Part shown: positions 9,112 to 16,856 of the stretch, piece after piece | How positions within the stretch are numbered: the first letter of the stretch is position 1 | Layout: every line of letters starts with the position of its first letter | Assembly: GCF_005938655.1 (NCBI RefSeq) | Contig: NZ_VCQT01000012.1 | Location: 62,001 to 126,000, forward strand | DNA: 64,000 bases | Direction of reading: 5' to 3' | Origin: Alloalcanivorax gelatiniphagus | GTDB lineage: Bacteria; Pseudomonadota; Gammaproteobacteria; Pseudomonadales; Alcanivoracaceae | The notes under the pieces: model-generated | Databases searched by the model: none | Seen by the model: the letters and a program-made list of their open reading frames with translations, nothing else | Told to the model about the DNA's origin: nothing | Position numbers and translations under genes: made by a program

Positions 9112-9504
9112 ATGGACCAAGCACCGATCACCTTCCACGCCCGCTCCGTGGTGCTCGAGCATCCGCGCGGCGCCAGCTATCTGCTCGGCTTCGCCGACGA
9201 CCCGGACAGCCCGCGGCACTACCTGATGCTGCAGCGCGACTTCGAGCCCCTGGAGGCGGTGGAGGAAGCGCCCGGCTATTACCTGGAATGGTGCGGCCCG
9301 GAGCAGGCCGGGTGGGGCGGTGTGGATACCGTGACCCAGGCCGCCGACCGCGTCACGTTCACCTTCGAACCGGCGGTGGGAGCTATGCTGGGTTTCCGTT
9401 GTCTGACCATCACCTTCGACGCCGGTGGCGTGGATCATGCCACCCTGGCGGCGCGGTTGCGGCGGATGTTCCGCGACTGTGGCGTGGAACTATCCCTTCT
9501 TTAA
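9112..9504 (+). CDS. Imm10-like immunity protein
   Basis: A 130-aa beta-rich protein with the layout of the Imm10 family. An N-terminal strand leads to YLMLQRDFEPLE, then GYYLEWCG, GWGGVDTV, VTFTFEP and a C-terminal ITFDAGGVD strand. Imm10 proteins neutralise cognate polymorphic-toxin domains in the cytoplasm. I placed the start at ATG 9112, just after the previous stop; upstream sequence in the same frame is the shadow of the previous gene. No toxin gene is present in the window, so it would be an orphan immunity protein. The family call is by pattern only. Confidence 0.6.
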   Translation: MDQAPITFHARSVVLEHPRGASYLLGFADDPDSPRHYLMLQRDFEPLEAVEEAPGYYLEWCGPEQAGWGGVDTVTQAADRVTFTFEPAVGAMLGFRCLTITFDAGGVDHATLAARLRRMFRDCGVELSLL

Positions 9505-9588
9505 ACCTCCGGTGCATGGAGCGCGCGGCATGGACAAAGTCCGCAAGCAGCAACTCTGGCAACGTCGGCTGGCACCTGGATAACTGAT

Positions 9589-10401
9589 ATGAACGAACCC
9601 GAACAACCTGTGATCAAGCCGGCGGTCCGCGAAGAGATCATGGCGCGCCTGGCCGCCGCCGAGCGCGAGCACGGGGTGCGCATTCTGATGGCGGTGGAAT
9701 CCGGCAGCCGTGCCTGGGGTTTCCCCTCGCCGAACAGCGATTACGACGTGCGTTTCGTGTACGCGCACCCGCGGGACTGGTATCTGTCCCTGGACCTGGA
9801 AGACCGCCGTGACGTGATCGAATACGAGATCACCGACGACATCGACCTGAACGGTTGGGATCTGCGCAAGGCGCTGAAACTGTTCGCCAGATCCAATCCG
9901 TCCTTCGTGGAATGGATTCAGTCACCCATCGTCTACCGGGACGACGCCGGCTTCGCCGAGCGCGCCCGGGAACTGCTGCCCCGGGTTTACGCGGTGGACA
10001 GCGGTGTGTTCCATTACCGGAGCATGGCCGACAAGAATTTTCACGGCTATCTGAAGGCTCAACTGGTGCCGCTGAAAAAGTACTTTTATGCGTTGCGCCC
10101 GCTGCTGTCGATCCGCTGGCTGGAGCGCTACCGCACACCGGCGCCCATCGAATTCGACCGGCTGCGCCAACTGGTGGCGGACAACAGTGCCGTCAGCAAG
10201 GACATCGAGCGGTTGCTGGCGCGCAAGCAGCGCAGCCAGGAAAAGGAATTCGTGCCGGCGATGCCGGCGCTCAACGACTTTATCGAACAGGAGCTGTCCC
10301 GGTTTTCCCGCTATCAGGCCAAGGGCGACGCGCCGGCCGGCGGCGAACTGGAATCGCTCAATGAATTTTTCCGTGATTGCCTGCCTGGAGAAACCCCATG
10401 A
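9589..10401 (+). CDS. RlaP-type nucleotidyltransferase
   Basis: A 270-aa DNA polymerase beta-superfamily nucleotidyltransferase of the RlaP/YcgL type (PF10127). The signature is clear: ESGSRAWGF with the GS pair at 39-40, then SDYDVRF with D51 and D53 as metal-binding acids, followed by the family's RSMADKNFHGYL and LKKYFYALRPLL segments. Some relatives are linked to RNA repair loci, others act on unknown acceptors. The stop overlaps the next start (ATGA), so the two proteins are probably made together. Cytoplasmic. Confidence 0.85.
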   Translation: MNEPEQPVIKPAVREEIMARLAAAEREHGVRILMAVESGSRAWGFPSPNSDYDVRFVYAHPRDWYLSLDLEDRRDVIEYEITDDIDLNGWDLRKALKLFARSNPSFVEWIQSPIVYRDDAGFAERARELLPRVYAVDSGVFHYRSMADKNFHGYLKAQLVPLKKYFYALRPLLSIRWLERYRTPAPIEFDRLRQLVADNSAVSKDIERLLARKQRSQEKEFVPAMPALNDFIEQELSRFSRYQAKGDAPAGGELESLNEFFRDCLPGETP

Positions 10402-11015
10402 CCACGTCCTGGCGTCTGGATGACGCCCAAGCGGTTGCCGATGAAAACCCCTATACCTTCCACAAACCGTCCGCCACGGCGGTGAGCGCCCTGACGCCCG
10501 GCGAACGGGCCAAGCTGATTTTTCTGTTCGACAGCGACGACCCGGAGGCGCCCACCGGCGAGCGCATGTGGGTGGAAATCCTCAGCATCGGCGACGGCGT
10601 GTTCGAAGGGCGGCTGGCCAATGAGCCGTTGTACATCCAGGGCCTGGCGCCGGGTGAGACGGTGCGCTTCGAGGCGCGCCATATTATCGATGTGAGCGTG
10701 GACGATCCGGAGCCTTCCATGGCCCGGAAATACGCCCGCTACTGCCTGGTTTCCCGGGACGCCTATGACGACGGTGGAAACGTGGGCTTCATGTACCGGG
10801 AACAGCCGGTGGACGACCAGGACAGTGGCTGGTGCTTTATGAGCGGCGAGGAAAGCAATGACTACCTGGACGACCCGGCCAATGTGCTGAACCTGCCCCT
10901 GGGCGCGGTACTGGCCAAGGACGACAGCTTCGCGGCGCTGCTGTCCTGGCCGCCGGAAGTGGCTTTCGAACGCGCCGAGGACGGCACCTTCCGGGAAGTG
11001 TCGATGCCCCAATAG
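10398..11015 (+). CDS. DUF2185/Imm33-like protein with DUF2314-like N-terminus
   Basis: A 205-aa protein in two parts. Residues 1-100 (GERMWVEILSIGDGVFEGRLAN then LAPGETVRFEARHI) look like a DUF2314-type small beta domain. Residues 110-200 match DUF2185/Imm33: CLVSRDAYDDGGNVGFMYRE, DSGWCFMSGEESNDYLDDP and LNLPLGAVLAKDD. Such proteins are usually considered immunity or regulatory proteins. The start at 10398 overlaps the RlaP stop by four bases and has GGAG before it; an upstream in-frame ATG at 10377 is less likely. Confidence 0.7.
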   Translation: MTTSWRLDDAQAVADENPYTFHKPSATAVSALTPGERAKLIFLFDSDDPEAPTGERMWVEILSIGDGVFEGRLANEPLYIQGLAPGETVRFEARHIIDVSVDDPEPSMARKYARYCLVSRDAYDDGGNVGFMYREQPVDDQDSGWCFMSGEESNDYLDDPANVLNLPLGAVLAKDDSFAALLSWPPEVAFERAEDGTFREVSMPQ

Positions 11016-11089
11016 GCGTCACCGGCGCGAATCGCCGCGTCTGGGTGGCATGAAGCTTGCTCTTCCATCAGTGGCCTGACGTTTCTTAC

Positions 11090-11108
11090 CGGGCACGGGC
11101 CGTGCCCG
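11090..11108 (+). other. GC-rich hairpin before formamidase-like gene
   Basis: CGGGCACG and CGTGCCCG with a three-base loop form a stable hairpin about 40 bp before the next ATG. It may end transcription from upstream or shape the 5' leader. There is no T run, so it is not a classical terminator. Confidence 0.4.
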
Positions 11109-11147
11109 GGGCGGAGGGCCCGATTTTGGGTACTGGGAGGCAAGATC

Positions 11148-12476
11148 ATGCGCGTTATCGGAACATCCCTGCTGGGCGTCGGCCTGGCGCTGCTCACCGC
11201 GCCGGCCCACGCCGCGGACTGCGCCGCCGGCGACGCCCGGCATTTCACCCTGGCCGCCAACAAGGACACGGTGCACTGGGGCTATTTCAGTAAGGACGCC
11301 AAGCCGCTGATTGAGGTGAACTCCGGCGACTTCGTGACCCTGGAAACGCTCACCCATCATGCCGGGGACGACTACGACCGCATGATCAAGGGCGACGACG
11401 GCGCCGAGAGCGTATTCCACTGGACCAAGGACGAGAAGGGCGTGGAGCGCCGTGGCGCCGGTCCCATGGATGCCTCGGTATACGGGCGCGGCGCTGGCGA
11501 AGGCTTCGGCGTGCACATCATGACCGGCCCGGTGAAGGTGTGCGGCGCGGAACCCGGTGACGTGCTGGAGGTGCGCATCCTCGACGTGCACCTGCGCCCC
11601 AGCGGCAATCAGGAATTCGCCGGCAAGACCTTCGGCTCCAACGTGGCCGCCAACTGGGGCTTCCAGTACAACGATCTGATTGAGTCGCCGGACCAGCGCG
11701 AAGTGGTCACCATCTTCGAACTGGACAGCAGCGGCGCCAATGTCTGGGCCAAGCCGCTCTACAACTTCCGCTGGACGCCGCAGACCGACCCCTATGGCGT
11801 GGAGCACGAGACCATCGATTACCCCGGCGTGGTGGTCGACCACGACACCGTGGACGAGCAGCCGGTACTGGAAGGCGTGCAGATTCGCGCCCGGCCGCAC
11901 TTCGGCACCATGGGCGTGGCGCCCCGGGAAGCGGACATGGTGGACACCGTGCCGCCGGCCTACTTCGGCGGCAACATCGACGACTGGCGCATCGGCAAGG
12001 GTGCCACCATGTACTACCCGGTGGCGGTGGACGGCGCTCTGTTCTCCGTGGGTGACCCGCACGCCGCCCAGGGCGATTCCGAACTCAGTGGCACCGCCAT
12101 CGAAACTTCGCTCACCGGGGTATTCCAGCTGATTCTGCACAAGCAGGCGGACCTGAAAGGCACGCGGCTCAGCGGCCTTTACTATCCGCTGCTGGAAACC
12201 GACGACGCCTGGGTGGTGCACGGTTTCAGCTACCCCAACTACCTGGCCGAGCTGGACCAGCCGCAACAGACGATCTATCAGAAATCGTCCATCGATCTGG
12301 CCATGCGCGACGCCTTCCGCAAAATGCGCCACTTCCTGATGACCGCCCAGGGCCTCACCGAGGATGAGGCGGTGAGCCTGATGTCGGTGGGCACCGACTT
12401 CGGCATCACCCAGGTGGTGGACGGCAACTGGGGCGTGCACGGCACCGTCAAGAAGGAGGTGTTCATACACCGCTGA
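11148..12476 (+). CDS. Secreted acetamidase/formamidase family protein
   Basis: A 442-aa member of the FmdA/AmdA amidase family, which hydrolyses small amides to ammonia and an acid. A Sec signal peptide ends at AHA-AD (residues 1-22), so it acts in the periplasm; most relatives are cytoplasmic. Family features are HWGYFSKDAKP, SGDFVTLETLTHHAGD, the GFGVHIMTGPVKVCGAEPGDVL block, and the late GDPHAAQGDSELSGTAIE segment. The start at 11148 is preceded by GGGAGG. The true amide is unknown; linkage to the aminophenol genes 9 kb downstream is suggestive only. Confidence 0.82.
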   Translation: MRVIGTSLLGVGLALLTAPAHAADCAAGDARHFTLAANKDTVHWGYFSKDAKPLIEVNSGDFVTLETLTHHAGDDYDRMIKGDDGAESVFHWTKDEKGVERRGAGPMDASVYGRGAGEGFGVHIMTGPVKVCGAEPGDVLEVRILDVHLRPSGNQEFAGKTFGSNVAANWGFQYNDLIESPDQREVVTIFELDSSGANVWAKPLYNFRWTPQTDPYGVEHETIDYPGVVVDHDTVDEQPVLEGVQIRARPHFGTMGVAPREADMVDTVPPAYFGGNIDDWRIGKGATMYYPVAVDGALFSVGDPHAAQGDSELSGTAIETSLTGVFQLILHKQADLKGTRLSGLYYPLLETDDAWVVHGFSYPNYLAELDQPQQTIYQKSSIDLAMRDAFRKMRHFLMTAQGLTEDEAVSLMSVGTDFGITQVVDGNWGVHGTVKKEVFIHR

Positions 12477-12576
12477 GTGGCGTGGGGCGGTCTTTATAGT
12501 GTTTTGCAAAACCCGGGTTTCGGGGGGCGGTTTCGCCCTCCACACTGGGGGCAGCTGAACAACGAAAGGAGGCACC

Positions 12577-12933
12577 ATGTACAGCGCGGAATACGCAACC
12601 AACCACCCCACCCGGGATGAAATCCAGGGTATCGCCGAACCTACGGTACTGGAGTTTGGCAGCCCGGACTGCCCCTACTGCCAGAAAACCGAGCCCATGG
12701 TGAAGGCCGCGTTCCAGGACTTTCCCGGTATCAGCCACGTGAAACTGGCGGATCACCAGGACAAGATGCTGGGGCGCGCGTTCAACGTGGACAAATGGCC
12801 GACGCTGATCTTTATTCAGGAAGGGCGGGAAGTGAGCCGTCTGGTACGGCCGGAAAACGAGGACGCGATCCGCGACCGGATGGAGGACATCGATGCCAAC
12901 CCGGCGCGCAGCGCACAAAGCGGCGGCTCCTGA
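12577..12933 (+). CDS. Thioredoxin family protein, CPYC active site
   Basis: A 118-aa thioredoxin-fold protein with active site CPYC (Cys32, Cys35) in a VLEFGSPDCPYCQ context and the cis-Pro segment KWPTLIF. It lacks a signal peptide, so it is cytoplasmic. It is a paralogue of the CGHC protein at 55050-55376: both share LEFG before the active site and a WPTLIF...V.RLVRP tail. The start follows GAAAGGAGGCACC. Probably a protein disulfide reductase of unknown partner. Confidence 0.85.
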   Translation: MYSAEYATNHPTRDEIQGIAEPTVLEFGSPDCPYCQKTEPMVKAAFQDFPGISHVKLADHQDKMLGRAFNVDKWPTLIFIQEGREVSRLVRPENEDAIRDRMEDIDANPARSAQSGGS

Positions 12934-12942
12934 GGAGCCGCC
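12922..12942. terminator. Strong hairpin between convergent thioredoxin and porin genes
   Basis: A nine-base-pair stem GGCGGCTCC/GGAGCCGCC with the loop formed by the thioredoxin TGA stop. It lies between convergent genes and may stop or stabilise transcripts from both sides. No long T tract. Confidence 0.55.
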
Positions 12943-12966
12943 GAAAAGTGGACCGGGTAAAGCGGA

Positions 12967-14019
12967 TCAGAACTTGAAGCGGCTGCCGACGCCGTAGGTG
13001 TTACCGTCGCCGGTATCTTCCAGGTCGTCGCGCATGAACGCCACGTACACGTCCAGCACTTCGTTGAACGGGTAGTCGTAGCCCACCGTCCAGGTATCCC
13101 GGTCGGTGTCGCGGCTGCCGCTGTAATCGGTGGTGGCGTAGGAAGCCAGCGCGAAGCCCTTGCCCACCGGTACCGACACGCCGGCCTGGCCGGTATCGGT
13201 GTCGATGTCGCCGCTGGCGGTGCCGGTCTCAAGCTGCTGGTAGGAAGCGAACACCTTGACCACGCCGAAGTCGTAGCTGGCGCCGGCCATCAGACCATCC
13301 TGCTCCAGGGCGCCCAGCGCGCCCGCGTCACCGACCCCGCCATTGGTATCGATGGCACCTTCCTGGATGCTGTGCCCGGCGGCGGTGAGCATCAGGCCAC
13401 CGGCCCGGTAGGTCAGGTTACCGCCGACCCGGTTGGCACCGTTATCCCCTTCCTGTTCCCCGAACGAGTACATCACGTTGGCGGTCACGCCACCCAGGGT
13501 GGGGGTGGTGTAGGACAGCGCGTTGGCCCAGGTGGAGTCACCGGCCATGGGGCCGTTATTGCCGCCCAGGAAGGAGTGCTGGATCAGCGGCGAGAAGCCG
13601 AAAGCGCCGCCGAACGGGTTGGCGATCAGCGTGGGCACGAACATGGGCGCGGTGCTGCGGCCCGCCTTCAGGGTGCCGAAGTCCCCCACCACACCGATAT
13701 AGGCGTTGCGGGCGAAGAACTCGTCGCCGCCATAGCGGCGGTCTTCACCGGTGTCCGGGCGCAGGAAGCTTTCCACCACCGCTACGCCTTTCATGCCATT
13801 GGGCAGGTCGGTGCTGATCTTGGCCCCCAGGAATGAGGTGGTCATGCCGCCGGCGTCCAGTTTGGCGGTGCTGTCGTCGTCGCCGGGCAGCTCCTTGCTG
13901 CCGGCCCAGACGTCCAGCACACCGTAGAAGGAGGCTTCGGTATCGGCGTGGGCCAGGCCGCTGAGTGCGGTCAAGGAGGTGGCGGCCGCCAGCAAGGTGG
14001 TGTTCAGAGTGCGTTTCAT
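12967..14019 (-). CDS. Outer membrane porin (general Gram-negative porin)
   Basis: A 350-aa trimeric-porin-type beta barrel. The signal peptide runs to LAHA-DTEAS; the mature start SFYGVLDVW and the C-terminal YGVGSRFKF with terminal Phe are typical of porins recognised by the Bam machinery. Internal GGNLTYRAGGLMLTAAGHS and similar strands fit a 16-strand barrel. It is a paralogue of the porin at 41639-42709; the two lie on either side of the catabolic genes. It may admit the aromatic substrate to the periplasm. The ATG at 14019 has AGAGGAACC before it. Confidence 0.88.
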   Translation of the reverse strand: MKRTLNTTLLAAATSLTALSGLAHADTEASFYGVLDVWAGSKELPGDDDSTAKLDAGGMTTSFLGAKISTDLPNGMKGVAVVESFLRPDTGEDRRYGGDEFFARNAYIGVVGDFGTLKAGRSTAPMFVPTLIANPFGGAFGFSPLIQHSFLGGNNGPMAGDSTWANALSYTTPTLGGVTANVMYSFGEQEGDNGANRVGGNLTYRAGGLMLTAAGHSIQEGAIDTNGGVGDAGALGALEQDGLMAGASYDFGVVKVFASYQQLETGTASGDIDTDTGQAGVSVPVGKGFALASYATTDYSGSRDTDRDTWTVGYDYPFNEVLDVYVAFMRDDLEDTGDGNTYGVGSRFKF

Positions 14020-14687
14020 TAGTGGTTCCTCTTATTCGAATGAGTCTCGCGGGCCGGCTCAGACAGGCCGAAACGCCGCTTTTTTCTTGCATACAAGAAT
14101 GGTTTTTGTTGGATCTGACGGGGCTCCCGGTGGCTAATATAACCCGTCTTGGTGCACTCCTTGCGGCCAAAAAGCCGTGCCAAACCGCTTCTGCTTGATG
14201 CTTTGGCGGTACTTGCTGGCGTGTTCCATGGGGTGTTTGCCCGGATTGGCTCCGGCGAGCGCTTTTCTATCCCTTTGTTTTTATCTTAAGTGATTGTTTT
14301 TAGTTAATTTTAGATCGTTTTGTTTTTCCGGAAGAGCAGAAAGCTAATCATGTATACATGGACGAATCAAGGTATACGCCAGACTCGTCTTATCTTCTGG
14401 GAACAACTATTGAAGGGGGAGGCGCTGGCCGATGCCGGGGCGGGAGCGGTCCGCGTGGAGGACCGACCACGGGTTCGTTTTAAGGTCATATCTATTGCCC
14501 TTTCCGTCCTCTTATGAGAGACAAAAAATATGATTTATTATTGAGCAGTGTCAGATGGCGAACAGGATTTTATAAAAAATACAGATAAAACAGTGTCTTA
14601 AGTCAATTTTCCCACATTTGACATCCTGAAATGAGGGCGAGCATCTTAAGGGGACACTTTGGGTGGTTCGTAATGTGGGACATGAGA
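14020..14687. other. Long intergenic region with AT-rich patch
   Basis: About 670 bp between the divergent porin and IclR genes. Bases 14260-14640 are clearly AT-richer than the rest of the window. It contains a perfect 12-bp palindrome CATGTATACATG at 14349-14360 and the IclR promoter/operator described separately. A 65-codon TTG-started frame (14320-14517) has no recognisable content and I do not call it. The composition suggests regulatory DNA or a join between segments of different origin. Confidence 0.5.
14610..14680. promoter_or_regulatory. Inverted TCCCACATT pair around IclR promoter
   Basis: TCCCACATT at 14610-14618 is repeated in perfect inversion as AATGTGGGA at 14672-14680. A candidate promoter lies between: TTGACA at 14618-14623, overlapping the first site, and CATCTT at 14642-14647 with an 18-base spacer. 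The second site ends seven bases before the chosen IclR ATG. This fits autoregulation by the IclR protein. A related sequence (AATGGTGGGA, 28374-28383) lies before the paralogous IclR gene. Confidence 0.45.
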
Positions 14688-15470
14688 ATGGAAAAAGACA
14701 ACGCCTCCTCGCTGGATCGTGTGCTCGACATTCTGCTGCTGTTCGCCGGGCACGGGCAGGTCGTCAAACGCACCGAGATTGAACGGCGTTTCGGCCTCTC
14801 ACGCAGCTCCGCCTACCGTTATCTGCACACCTTGCGCCGCCGTGGCCTGATTACCGGCATGGCGCGCAGCGGCGAGTATGTGCTCAGCCCCGGGTTCGCC
14901 CGGCTGGTGGCCCTCACCGAGGAGAACGGGCGCGACATGTGCGCCCTGGTCCGTCCCATATTGCGAGAATTGGCCGGCATGACCGGGGAAACCGCCCTGG
15001 TTACCCACCGGGTTGGCGAACGGGTGCTGTGCGTCGGCTGCCAGGAGGGGCCGCGGGTGGTACGCGTGGGGCTGGCGCCGGCCCTGGAAACCCCCCTCTA
15101 CGTGGGTTCCTCCGCCAAGGTGCACCTGGCGCACATGCCCGATTACGACATCCGCCGGGTGCTCGATCACTGCGCCACCCTGAGTCCGGAGCAATGGTCC
15201 GGTAACGTGGAGCGTCTCGAACAGGAACTGGTGGAGATTCGAGAGCGGGGCTATGCCACCAGCGTCGGCGAACTGGAAGAGGGGGTCTTCAGTACTTCGG
15301 TGCCGGTGTTCTGCCATGACGGCTCCCTGCTGGCGGCGGTGACCGTGGCCGCCGTGGGCGACCGGGCCGAGAACCCGGAGGATGGCCTGCTTGATCACCT
15401 GCGCATCGCCGCCGCGCGCATTGCCCGCGAGTGGCCGCGCTCGCAGCACCAGGCCCGGCAGGCGGGCTGA
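14688..15470 (+). CDS. IclR family regulator, cassette 1
   Basis: A 260-aa IclR-type regulator. The N-terminal winged helix-turn-helix is at 5-70 (SSLDRVLDILLLFAGHG, RFGLSRSSAYRYLHTLRRRGL), followed by an IclR effector-binding domain ending in EDGLLDHLRIAAARIARE. I start it at ATG 14688 (MEKDNASSLDR) because the paralogue at 28473 begins at the equivalent place; ATGs at 14631 and 14682 are alternatives. It heads an apparent operon with an amidohydrolase and an ABC transporter, so it probably controls uptake and catabolism in response to substrate. Confidence 0.88.
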   Translation: MEKDNASSLDRVLDILLLFAGHGQVVKRTEIERRFGLSRSSAYRYLHTLRRRGLITGMARSGEYVLSPGFARLVALTEENGRDMCALVRPILRELAGMTGETALVTHRVGERVLCVGCQEGPRVVRVGLAPALETPLYVGSSAKVHLAHMPDYDIRRVLDHCATLSPEQWSGNVERLEQELVEIRERGYATSVGELEEGVFSTSVPVFCHDGSLLAAVTVAAVGDRAENPEDGLLDHLRIAAARIAREWPRSQHQARQAG

Positions 15471-15475
15471 TCACC

Positions 15476-16846
15476 ATGGCGACGACCCTGCTACGTGGCG
15501 GTCACGTGATGACCTTCGATGCCGACGGCCACGAATACCGCGACGGCTGCGTACTGGTGGTGGATGACCGCATCCAGTTCGTCGGCGCCTGTGCCGACCT
15601 GCCGCGCCGGCCGGTGGACCGGGTGCTGGACGTCACCGGCAAGCTGGTGATGCCCGGCCTGGTCAATGGCCACTCCCATCTTTCCATGATCTTCGGGCGC
15701 ACCCTGGGGCCGGAAAAACGGCTGCTGGAATGGCTCGACGTGCAGATGCCGCTGATGGAGGCCTTCGACGAGGAGGCCATGTACGTGGCGCAGATGCTGG
15801 GCTGCCTGGAAAACCTCAAGAACGGCAACACCTCCCTGGTGGAAAACCTGTTCTCCACCCACCCGGACGGTTACATGCCCGAGGACGCCGCCTTCCAGGC
15901 GATCAGCGACGCGGGCATCCGGGGCACGGTGGCGCGGGCCTTTGAAGGTCGGCATTTCCGGCCCAGCTTCATGGAGACCCTGGACCAGCAGGCGCGGCGG
16001 GTCACCGACCTGGCGCACCGTTGGCACGGGGCCGGCGACGACCGCCTGCGGCTTTCCATCGGGCCGCTGCTGCCCTGGTGCATGACCGAGGAAATGTACC
16101 GGGAAACCCGTGCCCTGGCCGACGACCTGGACCTGTGTCTGCACATGCACGTGGCCGAGTCGCCGGAGTTCAATCAACTGATCGCCCGCCACTTCGGCCG
16201 CGAAATTCGCCAGGTGGAACTGCTTCACGAGACCGGCTGCCTGGGGCCGGACGTGCAGGTGGCGGCGGTGTCGGACGTGTCCCAGCGGGAAATCGAACTG
16301 CTGGCGGAGACCGACACCCGGGTGCTGCTGGACCCGCCCACGCGGCTGTTCTGGGGCACCGGCTTCCCGGCCCTGAAACCCTTTCTCGACGCCGGCCTGA
16401 CCTGCGGCCTGGCCACCAACGGTCCCGCCGCCAACTGCGGCCAGGACCTGTTCGAAAGCATGAAGTACGCCTGCGCCACCGCCAAAACCGCCGCCGACGA
16501 CCCGCTGGCGCTAAGCCGCCACCGGGTGCTGCGCATGGCCACCAGCGAAGGGGCCCGGGCGATTGATCGTGACCATCAGGCCGGGCGCCTGGAAGTCGGC
16601 ATGAAAGCCGACCTGATTACCGTGGATCTGCGGCAACCCCATCTTTCTCCCACTTTGGATATCGCCTCGGCGCTGGTGTTCAGCGCCAAGGGCACCGACG
16701 TGCGCGAGGTGATGGTGGACGGAAAGCTGCTGATCGAAAACCGCGAAGCTTTGTTCATCGATGAGGGCGCGCTGTTGCGTCAGGCCGATGTCATCGCCCG
16801 GCGTTGTCTGCGTGACGCCGGTTTGCACCGTTACCTGCATCAATAA
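15476..16846 (+). CDS. Amidohydrolase superfamily protein with altered metal site, cassette 1
   Basis: A 456-aa protein of the AtzA/TrzN/SAH-deaminase-like amidohydrolases. Visible features are the N-terminal beta sandwich, the beta-1 motif GLVNGHSHLSM (H66, H68), and the beta-5 HMHVAES. Two usual residues are absent: the beta-6 AHxVHL region reads AAVSDVS, and the beta-8 GTDGAASNN reads ATNGPAANC, so the metal/general-base Asp is Asn. The paralogue at 29273 has the same changes. It follows IclR by five bases and precedes ABC transporter genes. Possibly an amide, carbamate or ring hydrolase for an aminophenol precursor, or a diverged binding protein. Family firm, activity open. Confidence 0.82.
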   Translation: MATTLLRGGHVMTFDADGHEYRDGCVLVVDDRIQFVGACADLPRRPVDRVLDVTGKLVMPGLVNGHSHLSMIFGRTLGPEKRLLEWLDVQMPLMEAFDEEAMYVAQMLGCLENLKNGNTSLVENLFSTHPDGYMPEDAAFQAISDAGIRGTVARAFEGRHFRPSFMETLDQQARRVTDLAHRWHGAGDDRLRLSIGPLLPWCMTEEMYRETRALADDLDLCLHMHVAESPEFNQLIARHFGREIRQVELLHETGCLGPDVQVAAVSDVSQREIELLAETDTRVLLDPPTRLFWGTGFPALKPFLDAGLTCGLATNGPAANCGQDLFESMKYACATAKTAADDPLALSRHRVLRMATSEGARAIDRDHQAGRLEVGMKADLITVDLRQPHLSPTLDIASALVFSAKGTDVREVMVDGKLLIENREALFIDEGALLRQADVIARRCLRDAGLHRYLHQ

Positions 16847-16856
16847 GGAGAATTCA

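Noticed and set aside
9532-9585. 17-codon frame between the Imm10-like and RlaP genes
   Set aside because: Too short to support and no conserved feature; the GGACAAAGTCC palindrome in it is probably chance.
14320-14517. 65-codon open frame in the porin-IclR gap
   Set aside because: TTG start without ribosome site, no recognisable content and AT-rich intergenic composition.
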